A stretch of 64,000 nucleotides of DNA from Pedobacter sp. Bi126 (lineage in GTDB: Bacteria > Bacteroidota > Bacteroidia > Sphingobacteriales > Sphingobacteriaceae). Positions 53,159 to 62,356 of the stretch are shown in pieces (the stretch's first letter is position 1; the number at the start of each line of letters is the position of its first letter). The notes beneath the pieces are model-generated. The model had not been told where the DNA came from, made no database searches, and saw only the letters and a program-made list of their open reading frames with translations. Both the position numbers and the translations under genes were made by a program. The DNA lies in assembly GCF_918698245.1 (NCBI RefSeq), contig NZ_CAKKMS010000002.1, positions 372,001-436,000 of the forward strand, given 5' to 3'.

Positions 53159-54052
53159 TTAGGATTTTTTAAATTTATCAGAAACGACAAGATCTTTTGA
53201 TCCGGCAGTATACTTATAAAAACCTTCGCCAGTTTTAATACCTTTTTTACCTGCAGCAACCATATTTACTAATAAAGGGCAAGGCGCATATTTAGGATTT
53301 CCAAATCCATCGTTCAATACTTTTAATATCGCCAAACAAACATCCAGACCAATAAAATCTGCTAATTGCAAGGGCCCCATCGGGTGCGCCATTCCAAGTT
53401 TCATTACCGTATCGATTTCGTAAACACCTGCTACGCCTTCATATAGGGTATAAATGGCCTCGTTAATCATTGGCATTAAAATGCGGTTAGCCACAAAACC
53501 CGGATAATCATTTACCTCAACAGGAACTTTCTCCAAACTTTGCGATAGCGACATAATAGTACTGGTTGTTTCATCACTTGTGGCATAACCTCTTATTACT
53601 TCTACTAACTTCATTACCGGAACAGGGTTCATAAAGTGCATCCCGATCACCTTATCACCTCTACCGGTTACGGCAGCAATCTGCGTAATGGAAATAGAAG
53701 ACGTATTAGAAGCCAGAATAGCATGTGCAGGTGCGTACTCATCTAAATCCTTAAAGATCTTCAGTTTTAAGTCCACACTTTCGGTAGCGGCTTCTACAAT
53801 TAAATCGGAGCTTTGAACGCCATCCTTTGTTGAGGTATATGTGGTGATGTTATTAAGAGTTGCCGCTTTCTGATCTTCTGTTAATGTGCCTTTGGCAAGC
53901 TGTCTGTCTAAATTTTTGGTAATGGTTTGTATGGCCCTATCCAATGCAGCTTGATTAATATCAATCAGGTTGACTTGATAATTGAATTGTGCAAAGGTAT
54001 GAGCGATGCCATTTCCCATCGTGCCGGATCCTATAACTGCGATTTGTTTCAT
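53159..54052 (-). CDS. 3-hydroxybutyryl-CoA dehydrogenase
   Basis: 297 residues. NAD-binding GxGxxG in VIGSGTMGNGIAHTFAQF at 6-23, then FNPVPVMKLVEVI (here MNPVPVMKLVEVIRG) with the catalytic histidine nearby in GMHFMNP, and a C-terminal dimerisation domain ending in GEGFYKYT. It oxidises 3-hydroxyacyl-CoA to the 3-keto form in fatty acid or butyrate-type metabolism. It stands between pdxH and ruvB on one strand, a mixed unit with no common function. Confidence 0.94.
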   Translation of the reverse strand: MKQIAVIGSGTMGNGIAHTFAQFNYQVNLIDINQAALDRAIQTITKNLDRQLAKGTLTEDQKAATLNNITTYTSTKDGVQSSDLIVEAATESVDLKLKIFKDLDEYAPAHAILASNTSSISITQIAAVTGRGDKVIGMHFMNPVPVMKLVEVIRGYATSDETTSTIMSLSQSLEKVPVEVNDYPGFVANRILMPMINEAIYTLYEGVAGVYEIDTVMKLGMAHPMGPLQLADFIGLDVCLAILKVLNDGFGNPKYAPCPLLVNMVAAGKKGIKTGEGFYKYTAGSKDLVVSDKFKKS

Positions 54053-54144
54053 CTTTAAGAGATTAAAAAAAGAGAATTTAATAGTAAACGATTAGTTAAA
54101 TAGAGATCTTGCCGGATAGCCCGATCTCTATTTATTATATTAGG

Positions 54145-54795
54145 TTATGGTGCCAATCTTGTTTTAGTCCAGATTCCCTTAACCTTTTCGAAATTTATCC
54201 TGTCATGCAGCCTGCTGCTTCTTCCTTGCCAAAACTCTATCCTTGTAGGTTTTACAATATAACCGCCCCAGTGCGCAGGTTTTGCAATACCTTTATCGGT
54301 ACTTTTAGCCTTTAATTCTTCAAATTTTTCTTCTAAAAATGCCCTATTTGGAATAACCTGGCTCTGTGGAGAGGCTACTGCTCCAATCTGACTGCCAATT
54401 GGCCTGGTATTGAAATATTCTTCGGAAGTTTCCTTATCTAGTTTTTCTACCGTTCCTTCGATCCTCACTTGTCTTTCCAATTCAGGCCAGAAAAATACTA
54501 AAGCCGCATATGGATTACGTTTAAGCTCTTTTCCTTTGGCACTTAGGTAATTTGTAAAGAATCTAAATCCATCTGTATCAACGCCTTTAAGTAAAACAAT
54601 ACGGGCATCGGGTCTGCCAGCTTTATCGGCTGTAGCCAAAGTCATTACATTGGGTTCGTATATCTGGGCATCAACAGCATGTTGAAACCATTTTTTAAAC
54701 TGAATAATTGGGTCTTGATCAACGTCAGATTCATCCAGCGAAGCGCTTTTGTAATCTTGGCGCAGGTTTTGTAGAAATTCATTTGTAACTTGCAT
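54145..54795 (-). CDS. pdxH: Pyridoxamine 5'-phosphate oxidase
   Basis: 216 residues. Makes pyridoxal phosphate by FMN-dependent oxidation of PNP or PMP. The family motifs are YEPNVMTLATADKAGRPDARIVLLKG, GFRFFTNYLSAKGKELKRNP, ALVFFWPELERQVRIEG, RPIGSQIGAVASPQSQ, and the end IEFWQGRSSRLHDRI with TRLAP. It supplies PLP for the many PLP enzymes here (BioA, the aminotransferase). It is divergent from the YqgE gene. Confidence 0.97.
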   Translation of the reverse strand: MQVTNEFLQNLRQDYKSASLDESDVDQDPIIQFKKWFQHAVDAQIYEPNVMTLATADKAGRPDARIVLLKGVDTDGFRFFTNYLSAKGKELKRNPYAALVFFWPELERQVRIEGTVEKLDKETSEEYFNTRPIGSQIGAVASPQSQVIPNRAFLEEKFEELKAKSTDKGIAKPAHWGGYIVKPTRIEFWQGRSSRLHDRINFEKVKGIWTKTRLAP

Positions 54796-54841
54796 TTAAC
54801 AAAAATAGACATCTTTTACGGTGTAACAAATGATTATCATC

Positions 54842-55405
54842 ATGCTGAACAATATAAAACCTAAAACAGGCCGCTTGCTTATCTCAGAGCCATTTATGGC
54901 CGATCCTAATTTTAAAAGATCTGTTGTGCTATTAACAGAGCATGGTGATGATGGCACCGTGGGTTATATCCTGAACCAGGTAGGGAATCTGATGTTGAAC
55001 GATGTGATCCAGGATTTGTGGGATGCAAAAAACTACATTTATTTTGGCGGACCAGTTGCAGCAGATACCTTACATTTCATTCATCGTAGTTATGATAAAC
55101 TACAGAGTGGTGAGCCTATTGGGAATGGACTGTATTGGGGTGGAAATTTTGAAACACTTAAAATCCTTTTAAATACCAATGCCATAAGCGCTGAGGAAAT
55201 AAAATTTTTTATGGGCTACTCTGGCTGGGGCCATGGACAGCTCGATCGCGAAATAGAGCAGAATGCCTGGATGGTGAGTGATACCTTTAATCCTGATCTC
55301 ATTTTTAGTAACGATGACGAAAAACTTTGGCGGGATGTGATCGTAAACTTAGGACCAAAATATGCCCATATCAGTAATTTTCCGGTAGACCCGAGTTTAA
55401 ATTAG
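54842..55405 (+). CDS. YqgE/AlgH family protein
   Basis: 188 residues from the ATG at 54842 (an in-frame ATG at 54830 adds four residues). GRLLISEPFMADPNFKRSVVLLTEH, YFGGPV and FFMGYSGWGHGQLDREIEQNAW are the standard family blocks. It is a conserved cytoplasmic protein of unknown function, once linked to transcription control. It is convergent to nothing near; a CGTCAT-type repeat follows directly. Confidence 0.94.
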   Translation: MLNNIKPKTGRLLISEPFMADPNFKRSVVLLTEHGDDGTVGYILNQVGNLMLNDVIQDLWDAKNYIYFGGPVAADTLHFIHRSYDKLQSGEPIGNGLYWGGNFETLKILLNTNAISAEEIKFFMGYSGWGHGQLDREIEQNAWMVSDTFNPDLIFSNDDEKLWRDVIVNLGPKYAHISNFPVDPSLN

Positions 55406-55436
55406 GGAGTTTTTTTGAGAAGTTTTTATAAAGTAG

Positions 55437-55545
55437 TCGTCATCTCGACTGAAGCACAGCGGAATGGAGAGATCTATAGAGATAGATTTAGCTTCGCTGA
55501 GCCTTCGGGTTCTCGGCTGCGTTGCACTCCGCTCGAAATGACGAT
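55437..55545. repeat. Dispersed CGTCATCTCGAC repeat, copy 5
   Basis: CGTCATCTCGACTGAAGCACAGCGG, GGAGAGATCTATAG, then TTAGCTTCGCTGAGCCTTCGGGTTCTCGG and GCTCGAAATGACGATA at the end. The middle block TTCGCTGAGCCTTCGGGTTCTCG is identical in words to that at 48930-48952. It lies between the YqgE and purE 3' ends. Confidence 0.8.
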
Positions 55546-55568
55546 ACCTTGCAGTCAGTCACCGCTAC

Positions 55569-56075
55569 TTAGGACTCAAGACTATCAGCGCTTTCTTCAA
55601 CCTTTCTTCTCAGTTCATCTTTATAAGCTTGCATTTTAACCGTTAAAGACTCATCAGCTGTAGCTAAAATCTGAGTGGCCAATAAACCTGCATTTTTAGC
55701 TGCATTTAAAGCTACTGTAGCTACCGGGATGCCATTTGGCATTTGTAAAATAGATAAAATACTATCCCAGCCATCGATAGAGTTTGATGATTTAACCGGA
55801 ACACCGATTACTGGCAATGTGGTAATAGAAGCCACCATTCCAGGTAAGTGGGCAGCACCACCAGCACCGGCAATAATCACTTTTAAACCACGGCCTTGCG
55901 CTTCTTTAGCATAATTAAACATCCGTTCCGGTGTTCTGTGGGCAGATACAACCGTAATTTCATAGTTTATTCCAAATTCTTTTAATACATCAGCGGCATC
56001 TTGCATAACAGGTAAATCTGATTTGCTACCCATGATAATTCCAACTAATACCGAATTTGAATTTCCTTGACTCAT
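55569..56075 (-). CDS. purE: N5-carboxyaminoimidazole ribonucleotide mutase
   Basis: 168 residues. Converts N5-CAIR to CAIR in purine synthesis. The class I motifs are [25 protein letters not shown] (catalytic His), [14 protein letters not shown] and [19 protein letters not shown]. It follows purK by 82 bases on the same strand, so the two steps are encoded together. Confidence 0.97.
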   Translation of the reverse strand: MSQGNSNSVLVGIIMGSKSDLPVMQDAADVLKEFGINYEITVVSAHRTPERMFNYAKEAQGRGLKVIIAGAGGAAHLPGMVASITTLPVIGVPVKSSNSIDGWDSILSILQMPNGIPVATVALNAAKNAGLLATQILATADESLTVKMQAYKDELRRKVEESADSLES

Positions 56076-56157
56076 ATCTATTTTATTTCTTTTTTAACTT
56101 CTTTTAAACTTTTTGTATTTCAACCTTTTTAGTTCCTATTCAGGAGGCTAGGAGGGG

Positions 56158-57297
56158 CTATGCTACTACTTTTAGTGTTTTTTGTACAAAGCGTGCTTTT
56201 TCGATGGCTTTTTCTCTATCGATATCTACAATGGTTACATGGCCCATCTTGCGGAAAGGTTTTGTGTATTTCTTGCCATACAAGTGAACAAAAACACCGT
56301 CAATCGCCAATATTTTTTCCAGATTTTCATATTTAGCTACACCTTCGAAGCCTTTTTCGCCAAGTAGATTAATCATAATGGCGTTGGTGATACTTGTGGT
56401 ATCGCCAAGTGGCAAATTATAAATAGAACGTAAATGTTGTTCGAACTGAGAAACATAATTGCCTTCAATAGTTTGGTGACCGCTATTATGCGGACGGGGG
56501 GCCACCTCGTTAACCAGTAACTCTCCATCTTTGCAAATAAACATTTCTACCGCTAAAATCCCGGTGATGTTCATTGCTGATGCAATATTTTTTGCAATGT
56601 TTTCTGCTTTTTGTTGTAAGCTTTCGGCAAAAGTAGATGGAGAAATTAAAAACTCAACCAAATTGGCCTCTGGATTAAATTCCATTTCTACCATCGGGAA
56701 AGTTTTCATATCGCCATTGGCATTACGGGCAACAATTACGGCAACTTCTTTTTCAAAATCGACCAGTTTTTCAATAATACAAGGTGCATCGAAAGCTTTG
56801 GCCAGATCGGCTGCACTATTGATTTTCATCACACCTTTGCCATCATAACCATCTTTGCGCAGTTTTAAAATATATGGAAAAGGGATAGCACTGTTCTCCA
56901 TATCTTCCTTCGTATTTACAATCTGGAAAGGAGAGGTTGGGATATCATTTTCTTTAAAAAACTGTTTTTGTACACCTTTATCTTGAATTAAACGGATCAC
57001 CCTCGATTGTGGAAAAACCTTTTTGCCTTCTTTTTCAAGCTGCTCAAGGGCGTCGATATTTACTTTTTCAATTTCAATGGTAATGATATCGGCTTTCTTT
57101 CCAAAAGCGTAAACGGTGTCAAAATCGGTAATTGAGCCATTTTCGAAGTAATTAGAGATGTGTTTACAAGGGGCATCAGGATCTGGGTCTAAAACTAATG
57201 TGGTTACATTGTAATTGATTGCTTGTTGAATGAGCATTCTGCCCAATTGTCCGCCACCTAAAATACCTAATTTTAATTCGCTAATCTGTTTTGCCAT
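56158..57297 (-). CDS. purK: N5-carboxyaminoimidazole ribonucleotide synthase
   Basis: 379 residues from the ATG at 57297 (MAKQISELKLGILGGGQLGRM); the upstream frame to 57327 is not needed. ATP-grasp enzyme that carboxylates AIR using ATP and bicarbonate. Nucleotide-binding IEKLVDFEKEVAVIVAR and the catalytic AVEMFICKDGELLVNEVAPRPHNSGHQTIEG are present. It precedes purE, the next step, on the same strand. The only other purine genes of the pathway must be elsewhere. Confidence 0.97.
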   Translation of the reverse strand: MAKQISELKLGILGGGQLGRMLIQQAINYNVTTLVLDPDPDAPCKHISNYFENGSITDFDTVYAFGKKADIITIEIEKVNIDALEQLEKEGKKVFPQSRVIRLIQDKGVQKQFFKENDIPTSPFQIVNTKEDMENSAIPFPYILKLRKDGYDGKGVMKINSAADLAKAFDAPCIIEKLVDFEKEVAVIVARNANGDMKTFPMVEMEFNPEANLVEFLISPSTFAESLQQKAENIAKNIASAMNITGILAVEMFICKDGELLVNEVAPRPHNSGHQTIEGNYVSQFEQHLRSIYNLPLGDTTSITNAIMINLLGEKGFEGVAKYENLEKILAIDGVFVHLYGKKYTKPFRKMGHVTIVDIDREKAIEKARFVQKTLKVVA

Positions 57298-57351
57298 GCG
57301 CTTGAAAATAATGCTACTTTTGTGCAAAAGTAACCATAATAAATTTTATTG

Positions 57352-58542
57352 ATGAATGCTGATGCAATAATTATTGGTGCAGGTGCCTGCGGATTGATGT
57401 GTGCGGTGCAGGCAGGCTATCTGGGTAAAAAAGTGATTGTGCTCGAAAAAAATGAAAAACCCGGTGCCAAAATTTTAATTTCAGGTGGTGGTCGCTGTAA
57501 TTATACGAATCAATTTGCATCAGCTGAGCAGTTTATATCAGCAAACCCACATTTTATCAAATCTGCTTTCACGCAGTGGACGGTTGACGATACCATTGGC
57601 TTTTTTGAAACTTATGGTATAACAGGTAAAGAAAAAACTTTAGGCCAATTATTTCCTGATGATAAAAATGCGAAAGATGTTGTTGAGGTTTTTACATCCA
57701 TTTGCAAAGATTTCGGGCAAGAAATTAGGTGTAACGCAGATGTAAAGGATATTGAAATATTGCCAGAAGGCTTTAAAGTAAGTTATGAGAAAAATGGTAA
57801 AACGGTAGTTTTAACTGCGGACAAGCTAGTGATTACCACCGGAGGTTTACCCATCCCAAAAATGGGTGCTACCGATTTTGCCTTACGCTTTGCGAGAAAA
57901 CATGACTTAAAAATTATTGAAACGGCTCCTGCTTTGGTTCCATTAACCATTACTGGTAAGGATGAAGAATGGTTTGCGCAGCTTTCGGGAAATTCTGTTT
58001 TTTGCGAAGTAAGCAATGATGAGATTTCGTTCGAAGAAAATATCCTTTTTACCCATTGGGGATTAAGCGGGCCTGCCATTTTGCAGATTTCTTCTTTTTG
58101 GAGAAGAGGTGAAACAGTTAACCTGAATCTGTTGCCTCATCAGGATATCGTAGCATTATTGGATGAAGAAAGAAAAACGAATGGCAAAACTTTATTGTCG
58201 ACGCTTTTAAACCGGATTTATACCAGGAAGTTTACCGATGCATTAGGTAAGTTTTTACCTTTAAGCAAACCTGTTGCGGCATTAACAAAATCAGAAATCG
58301 ATTTAATTGAACAAACCATTCATCACTTTAAGGTTAAACCCGCGGGTGATAAAGGCTATGACAAAGCCGAAGTAATGCGTGGTGGAATCGATACCAACGA
58401 AATATCTTCTAAAACTCTGGAATGTAAAAAGATCCCGAACTTGTTTTTTGGTGGCGAATGTTTAGATGTTACAGGTTGGCTGGGCGGCTATAATTTTCAA
58501 TGGGCATGGGCAAGCGGTTTTGTTATTGCGCAACATATTTAA
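57352..58542 (+). CDS. BaiN/HI0933-type FAD-dependent oxidoreductase
   Basis: 396 residues from the ATG at 57352; a TTG one codon upstream is ignored. FAD-binding GxGxxG is IIIGAGACGLMCAVQAGYLGKKVIVLEKN; RCNYTN is the RxxYTN motif of the family; the C-terminus GGECLDVTGWLGGYNFQWAWASG closes the flavin site. Members act as dehydrogenases or reductases with unclear substrates. It is divergent to purK, with 54 bases between starts. Confidence 0.93.
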   Translation: MNADAIIIGAGACGLMCAVQAGYLGKKVIVLEKNEKPGAKILISGGGRCNYTNQFASAEQFISANPHFIKSAFTQWTVDDTIGFFETYGITGKEKTLGQLFPDDKNAKDVVEVFTSICKDFGQEIRCNADVKDIEILPEGFKVSYEKNGKTVVLTADKLVITTGGLPIPKMGATDFALRFARKHDLKIIETAPALVPLTITGKDEEWFAQLSGNSVFCEVSNDEISFEENILFTHWGLSGPAILQISSFWRRGETVNLNLLPHQDIVALLDEERKTNGKTLLSTLLNRIYTRKFTDALGKFLPLSKPVAALTKSEIDLIEQTIHHFKVKPAGDKGYDKAEVMRGGIDTNEISSKTLECKKIPNLFFGGECLDVTGWLGGYNFQWAWASGFVIAQHI

Positions 58543-58790
58543 GATTATAAGCCTGTAAGGTTATACTACCTGCTACTTAAATGTGCTCAGGTGACTAAGG
58601 TGGTCAATATTATCCTGAAAATGAGCGGCTGTAATACTTCGGAAGGTGCAGCCCTGCTATCCCTCCAAGTCCTCACTCATGCTTCGCTCCGGGCTTTTCG
58701 TTCTATCAGGTTTATTTAACCTAAAACAGCGGTTCTTAGGGGGCAAGCTAAATAAACCTACCAGGTTTCTAAAACCTGATAGGTTTGGAT
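58543..58790. other. Intergenic gap with hairpins
   Basis: About 58640-58700 holds CAGCCCTGCTATCC, which reads GGATAGCAGGGCTG on minus and resembles the GGATTGGA...AGCAGGACTG end of the 34429-34525 element, followed by a GGAGC-rich stretch. The bases 58754-58786 form the palindrome listed separately. I see no gene. Confidence 0.4.
58754..58786. terminator. AAACCTACCAGGTTT / AAACCTGATAGGTTT hairpin
   Basis: Two 15-base arms pair with one G-T type mismatch around a CTA loop. It is 4 bases beyond the stop of the gene at 58791 on the minus strand and 212 bases after the oxidoreductase stop. T is not clearly run at the end, so it may be a termination or a repeat element; the similar TTCTATCAGGTTTATTTAACCT lies at 58710. 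Confidence 0.55.
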
Positions 58791-59507
58791 CTACAAATAA
58801 ACATTTGGCATAATCTCCCATGCCCATGGCTTTTTAAAGGTTTTGAACGTTCTGAGCTGCGAAAAATATAAAACCTCACTTGTTTTTCGGTTTGCAATAT
58901 CCCTTCGGTGTAGATTACCAACAGTAGTAAATAATTCGCGGGTTTTAAAATCGTAAACCCTTTCGGTCATATCGCCACTGTTCTGGTTAAAATAAAGATT
59001 TATCGCACTGGTTAAAAACCAGTCTTTATTCTCAAATTTAAAGGTATAACCCAGTTCCCAGCGCCATTCCGAGCCACCCTGGAAGCGGAGATAGAGTTGT
59101 TGATCTTTAATCGCAATCTGTTGTAACGGATCACCCAGTTTACCACCTTCTTCGGAACGTAGAATGAAATCATTATTTTGGGTTGATAAGCTAAAAGCCC
59201 CAGTTGATTTATCTTTAAAAAAGATAGCCAATATTCTTGGTTTCTGGGTTTCTTTAATGATATCTGTATTGTTGTCTCCATAAACACGGGTTTCATCAAT
59301 CGATCTGTTAAACTCAAAAACTACCGCCAGATCGTCTGAGGCATCGTTGTTTAAGTCGCCATAAACATGATCGATAACGGTCCAGTTGGGTGGAGTAATT
59401 TGCTCAATGGAAGATCCTTGTGTTTTAATTTTAGGAAATACAAATGCTTTTTGTGCAAAGCTGATTTGCACACTGAGCATCAGGATGTAGAAACAAAAAA
59501 CTTTCAT
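58791..59507 (-). CDS. Secreted hypothetical protein with FG-GAP-like motif
   Basis: 238 residues. Signal peptide at 1-19 (SFAQ). Near residue 50, VYGDLNNDASDDLAVVFEF is an acidic D-x-N-x-D-x-x-D pattern as in calcium-binding FG-GAP repeats, but only one copy is obvious. The remaining beta-rich protein has no family I can name. It would be periplasmic or at the surface. Divergent from the radical SAM gene, with 182 bases between them. Confidence 0.55.
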   Translation of the reverse strand: MKVFCFYILMLSVQISFAQKAFVFPKIKTQGSSIEQITPPNWTVIDHVYGDLNNDASDDLAVVFEFNRSIDETRVYGDNNTDIIKETQKPRILAIFFKDKSTGAFSLSTQNNDFILRSEEGGKLGDPLQQIAIKDQQLYLRFQGGSEWRWELGYTFKFENKDWFLTSAINLYFNQNSGDMTERVYDFKTRELFTTVGNLHRRDIANRKTSEVLYFSQLRTFKTFKKPWAWEIMPNVYL

Positions 59508-59588
59508 TTAGGTAGAAAACGTGTTGATGTAGGGTTAAAACGTGTAAATTGGTGTTTTAGTTTAAATTAATTGCATATCCAGGTATAT

Positions 59589-59668
59589 TCGTCATGCTGT
59601 CCCGAATTTTCGAGATCAGCAGCTTATAGGCCCTGACCCCGATGTAAAATCGGGACAGGGTAACGACG
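59589..59668. repeat. Palindromic repeat with CTGTCCCGA/TCGGGACAG stem
   Basis: CGTCATGCTGTCCCGAATTTTCGAG at the left and AAAATCGGGACAGGGTAACGACG at the right form a stem of at least nine perfect pairs (CTGTCCCGA/TCGGGACAG). CGTCAT start and AACGACG end are of the CGTCAT repeat type. It lies immediately upstream of the radical SAM gene at 59690. Confidence 0.65.
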
Positions 59669-59689
59669 CTATTAAAAAATCCCGTACTT

Positions 59690-61927
59690 TTGCAGAAAAA
59701 ACAATTCCCTTTGAAAACCGAAATATTTGCCATTACGCCGCCATTTACCCAACTGAATACCCCATATCCAGCAACGGCGTATATAAAAGGTTTTCTGAAC
59801 ACTAAAAATATCAGCGCTACACAGGCCGATCTAGGCATTGAGGTGATTTTGGAATTGTTCTCTAAAAAAGGATTGCAAGATCTGTTCAATCACACTGAGC
59901 GAAGTTTTTGCATTGATAGTGAAAATCCAAGAAGCGATAATGCTAAACGTATTTTCGCTTTACAAGATGAATATTTAAAAACCATCGATGCGGTAATTGC
60001 ATTTTTACAAGGCAAAAATCCAACTTTGGCATTGCAGATCTGTAGTGATGATTTTCTGCCCCAAGCTTCGCGTTTTGCAGCTTTAGAAGAGTTGGATTGG
60101 GCTTTTGGGGCAATGGGTACGCAAGATAAAGCGAAACATTTGGCTACACTTTTTCTTGAAGACATATCGGATTACATAGTAGAGTGTGTTGATGAAAATT
60201 TTGGTTTTAGCCGTTATGCAGAACGTTTAGGCAGAAGTGCTAATTCCTTTGATGAACTGTACGATGCTTTGCATAAAGAACCAACCTACATAGATGAGAT
60301 CCTGATTTCGGTTTTAAAAGAGAAAATTGAAACTGTTCAGCCTAAATTGTTCCTGATTTCTGTTCCTTTTCCGGGCAATTTGTATAGTGCTTTCCGTTGT
60401 GCACAATGGGTCAAGGCCAATTACCCAGAAATCAAAATTTCTATGGGCGGTGGTTTCCCGAATACAGAATTAAGATCATTATCGGATGCAAGGGTTTTTG
60501 AATTCTTCGATTACATTACCTTAGATGACGGCGAATTACCAATTGAACTCTTACATCAAAATATTACACATCCTATTCCAGCTGAAGCCCATTTTTATAA
60601 AAGGACTTTCCTGCTAGAAAAGGGCAAGGTGGTTTACCGTAACGATGCCTTCAGAAATGATTATAAGCAGGCTGATGTAGGTACGCCAGATTATACAGGG
60701 TTATTATTGGATAAATATATTTCGGTAATTGAAATCGTAAACCCCATGCACCGCATGTGGAGTGATGGGCGATGGAACAAACTCACCATGGCCCACGGTT
60801 GTTACTGGGGCAAATGTACGTTCTGCGATATTTCACTCGATTATATCAAAGTTTACGAACCGGTTGCCGCCAAATTGATTGTAGATCGGATTGAGGATCT
60901 ATATGAAAAGACCGGGCAAAATGGCTTTCACTTTGTTGATGAGGCTGCACCACCGGCTTTAATGCGAGAGGTTGCCTTAGAAATCATCAGAAGGAAATTA
61001 GCGGTTACTTGGTGGACAAACATCCGTTTTGAAAAAAGCTTTACTCAAGATTTATGTTTATTGTTAAAGGCTTCGGGTTGTATTGCCGTTTCGGGTGGAC
61101 TGGAAGTTGCCTCAGATCGTTTGTTAAAGCTGATCGATAAAGGCGTAACGGTAGAACAAGTGGCTAAGGTTACCCGTAATTTTACCGAAGCTGGAATCAT
61201 GGTTCATGCTTATTTGATGTATGGCTACCCCACACAAACAGTACAGGAAACGATCGACAGTTTGGAGATGGTACGCCAGTTGTTTGAAGTTGGGATATTA
61301 CAATCAGGCTTTTGGCACCAATTTGCCATGACGGCACATAGTCCGGTAGGCATGTACCCGGAAAAATTTGGGGTGGTAAAAGACACTGAAGTGATCGGGA
61401 CTTTTGCCAATAACGATATCAATTATACCGATAAAACGGGCATCGACCATAATAAATTCAGTTTCGGGTTGAAAAAATCACTTTTCAATTTTATGCATGG
61501 CATTTGTTTTGATTATGAACTGCAGGATTGGTTTGATTTTAAAATTCCTAGGACGAAAATCCCTTCAGATTTTATTGAAAAGGCTTTAAATGATGAGGAT
61601 TATTTTAATACAAAACCTACCGCAAAAGTAGTTTGGATAGGAGGAAAGCCTTCTGCCGAGTATTTTACCAAATCGAAAAAGGGTAATACCTGGGAAATGG
61701 CATCATTAACTTTTCACGATAAAAAAGAGACTTTTACTGTGCAAACCAATAAAAAGGAAGGAGTCTGGCTGAACAGTATTTTAAATAAAATCTCGATCTC
61801 CAATGAAAAAGTCTTCACTTTTCAGGAGGTTAAAACCGATTTTGAACAAGAAATGGAAAACTTTGAGCTGTTCTGGTATTCTAAACCGATCAATACGCTT
61901 AGGGAATACGGTTTGTTGGTTTTGTAA
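59690..61927 (+). CDS. Radical SAM protein, B12-binding-type family
   Basis: 745 residues from a TTG at 59690. The large N-terminal half looks like the B12-binding-type Rossmann region of these proteins (SMGGGFPNTELRSLSDARVF near 251-270) but lacks a clear DxHxxG. The 4Fe-4S site at C371-x4-C376-x2-C379 (in HGCYWGKCTFCD) binds S-adenosylmethionine; the spacing has one residue more than the usual x3. The rest, with VSGGLEVASDRLLKL and YGYPTQTVQETIDSLEMV, forms the radical SAM barrel. The substrate is unknown. Alone on its strand. Confidence 0.87.
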   Translation: MQKKQFPLKTEIFAITPPFTQLNTPYPATAYIKGFLNTKNISATQADLGIEVILELFSKKGLQDLFNHTERSFCIDSENPRSDNAKRIFALQDEYLKTIDAVIAFLQGKNPTLALQICSDDFLPQASRFAALEELDWAFGAMGTQDKAKHLATLFLEDISDYIVECVDENFGFSRYAERLGRSANSFDELYDALHKEPTYIDEILISVLKEKIETVQPKLFLISVPFPGNLYSAFRCAQWVKANYPEIKISMGGGFPNTELRSLSDARVFEFFDYITLDDGELPIELLHQNITHPIPAEAHFYKRTFLLEKGKVVYRNDAFRNDYKQADVGTPDYTGLLLDKYISVIEIVNPMHRMWSDGRWNKLTMAHGCYWGKCTFCDISLDYIKVYEPVAAKLIVDRIEDLYEKTGQNGFHFVDEAAPPALMREVALEIIRRKLAVTWWTNIRFEKSFTQDLCLLLKASGCIAVSGGLEVASDRLLKLIDKGVTVEQVAKVTRNFTEAGIMVHAYLMYGYPTQTVQETIDSLEMVRQLFEVGILQSGFWHQFAMTAHSPVGMYPEKFGVVKDTEVIGTFANNDINYTDKTGIDHNKFSFGLKKSLFNFMHGICFDYELQDWFDFKIPRTKIPSDFIEKALNDEDYFNTKPTAKVVWIGGKPSAEYFTKSKKGNTWEMASLTFHDKKETFTVQTNKKEGVWLNSILNKISISNEKVFTFQEVKTDFEQEMENFELFWYSKPINTLREYGLLVL

Positions 61928-62027
61928 ATTTTGCTTAGGCTCATTTCCAACGAACGTAAAATATTTAGACGATTAAATCGTCATTCTATCGCTGCACTCG
62001 TTAGAAACGAGCGCAAACATTATTTTA

Positions 62028-62291
62028 CTACATCTTCATTTTAAAATGCGTCAGGAAATAGATGATGCAGATTAATATAATCGAATTTAAGATCAGTAAT
62101 AACCAAGAAATAATAGATTTCCGGTCTTTCATTACTGCTATAAAAGATGTGATGTAAGCCATTGCAATTAACGCCAGGAATAAGTTTACAGTCTGGATAC
62201 CCAAAATATAATATCCGTCGTATGAAAAAACGAGTGCACTGAGTGCTAAGAATACAACTGAGGCGGTAGTGTAGCGTTTATTCGGTTTCAT
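62028..62291 (-). CDS. Small three-helix membrane protein
   Basis: 87 residues. Three hydrophobic helices at about 8-26, 30-52 and 60-80 with basic ends (MKPNKRYTT and HFKMKM). No family recognised. It begins 66 bases beyond the stop of the amidohydrolase gene on the same strand. Function unknown; membrane role only. Confidence 0.55.
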   Translation of the reverse strand: MKPNKRYTTASVVFLALSALVFSYDGYYILGIQTVNLFLALIAMAYITSFIAVMKDRKSIISWLLLILNSIILICIIYFLTHFKMKM

Positions 62292-62356
62292 GTTGATTTA
62301 ATTTACCATGTAAAGAGCATTCAATCGCACCCTTTACATGGCTCAAAATTTATAGT

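Noticed and set aside
59589..59668. Structured RNA or riboswitch before the radical SAM gene
   Set aside because: The stem is strong, but its ends match the dispersed repeat family and I recognise no riboswitch core.
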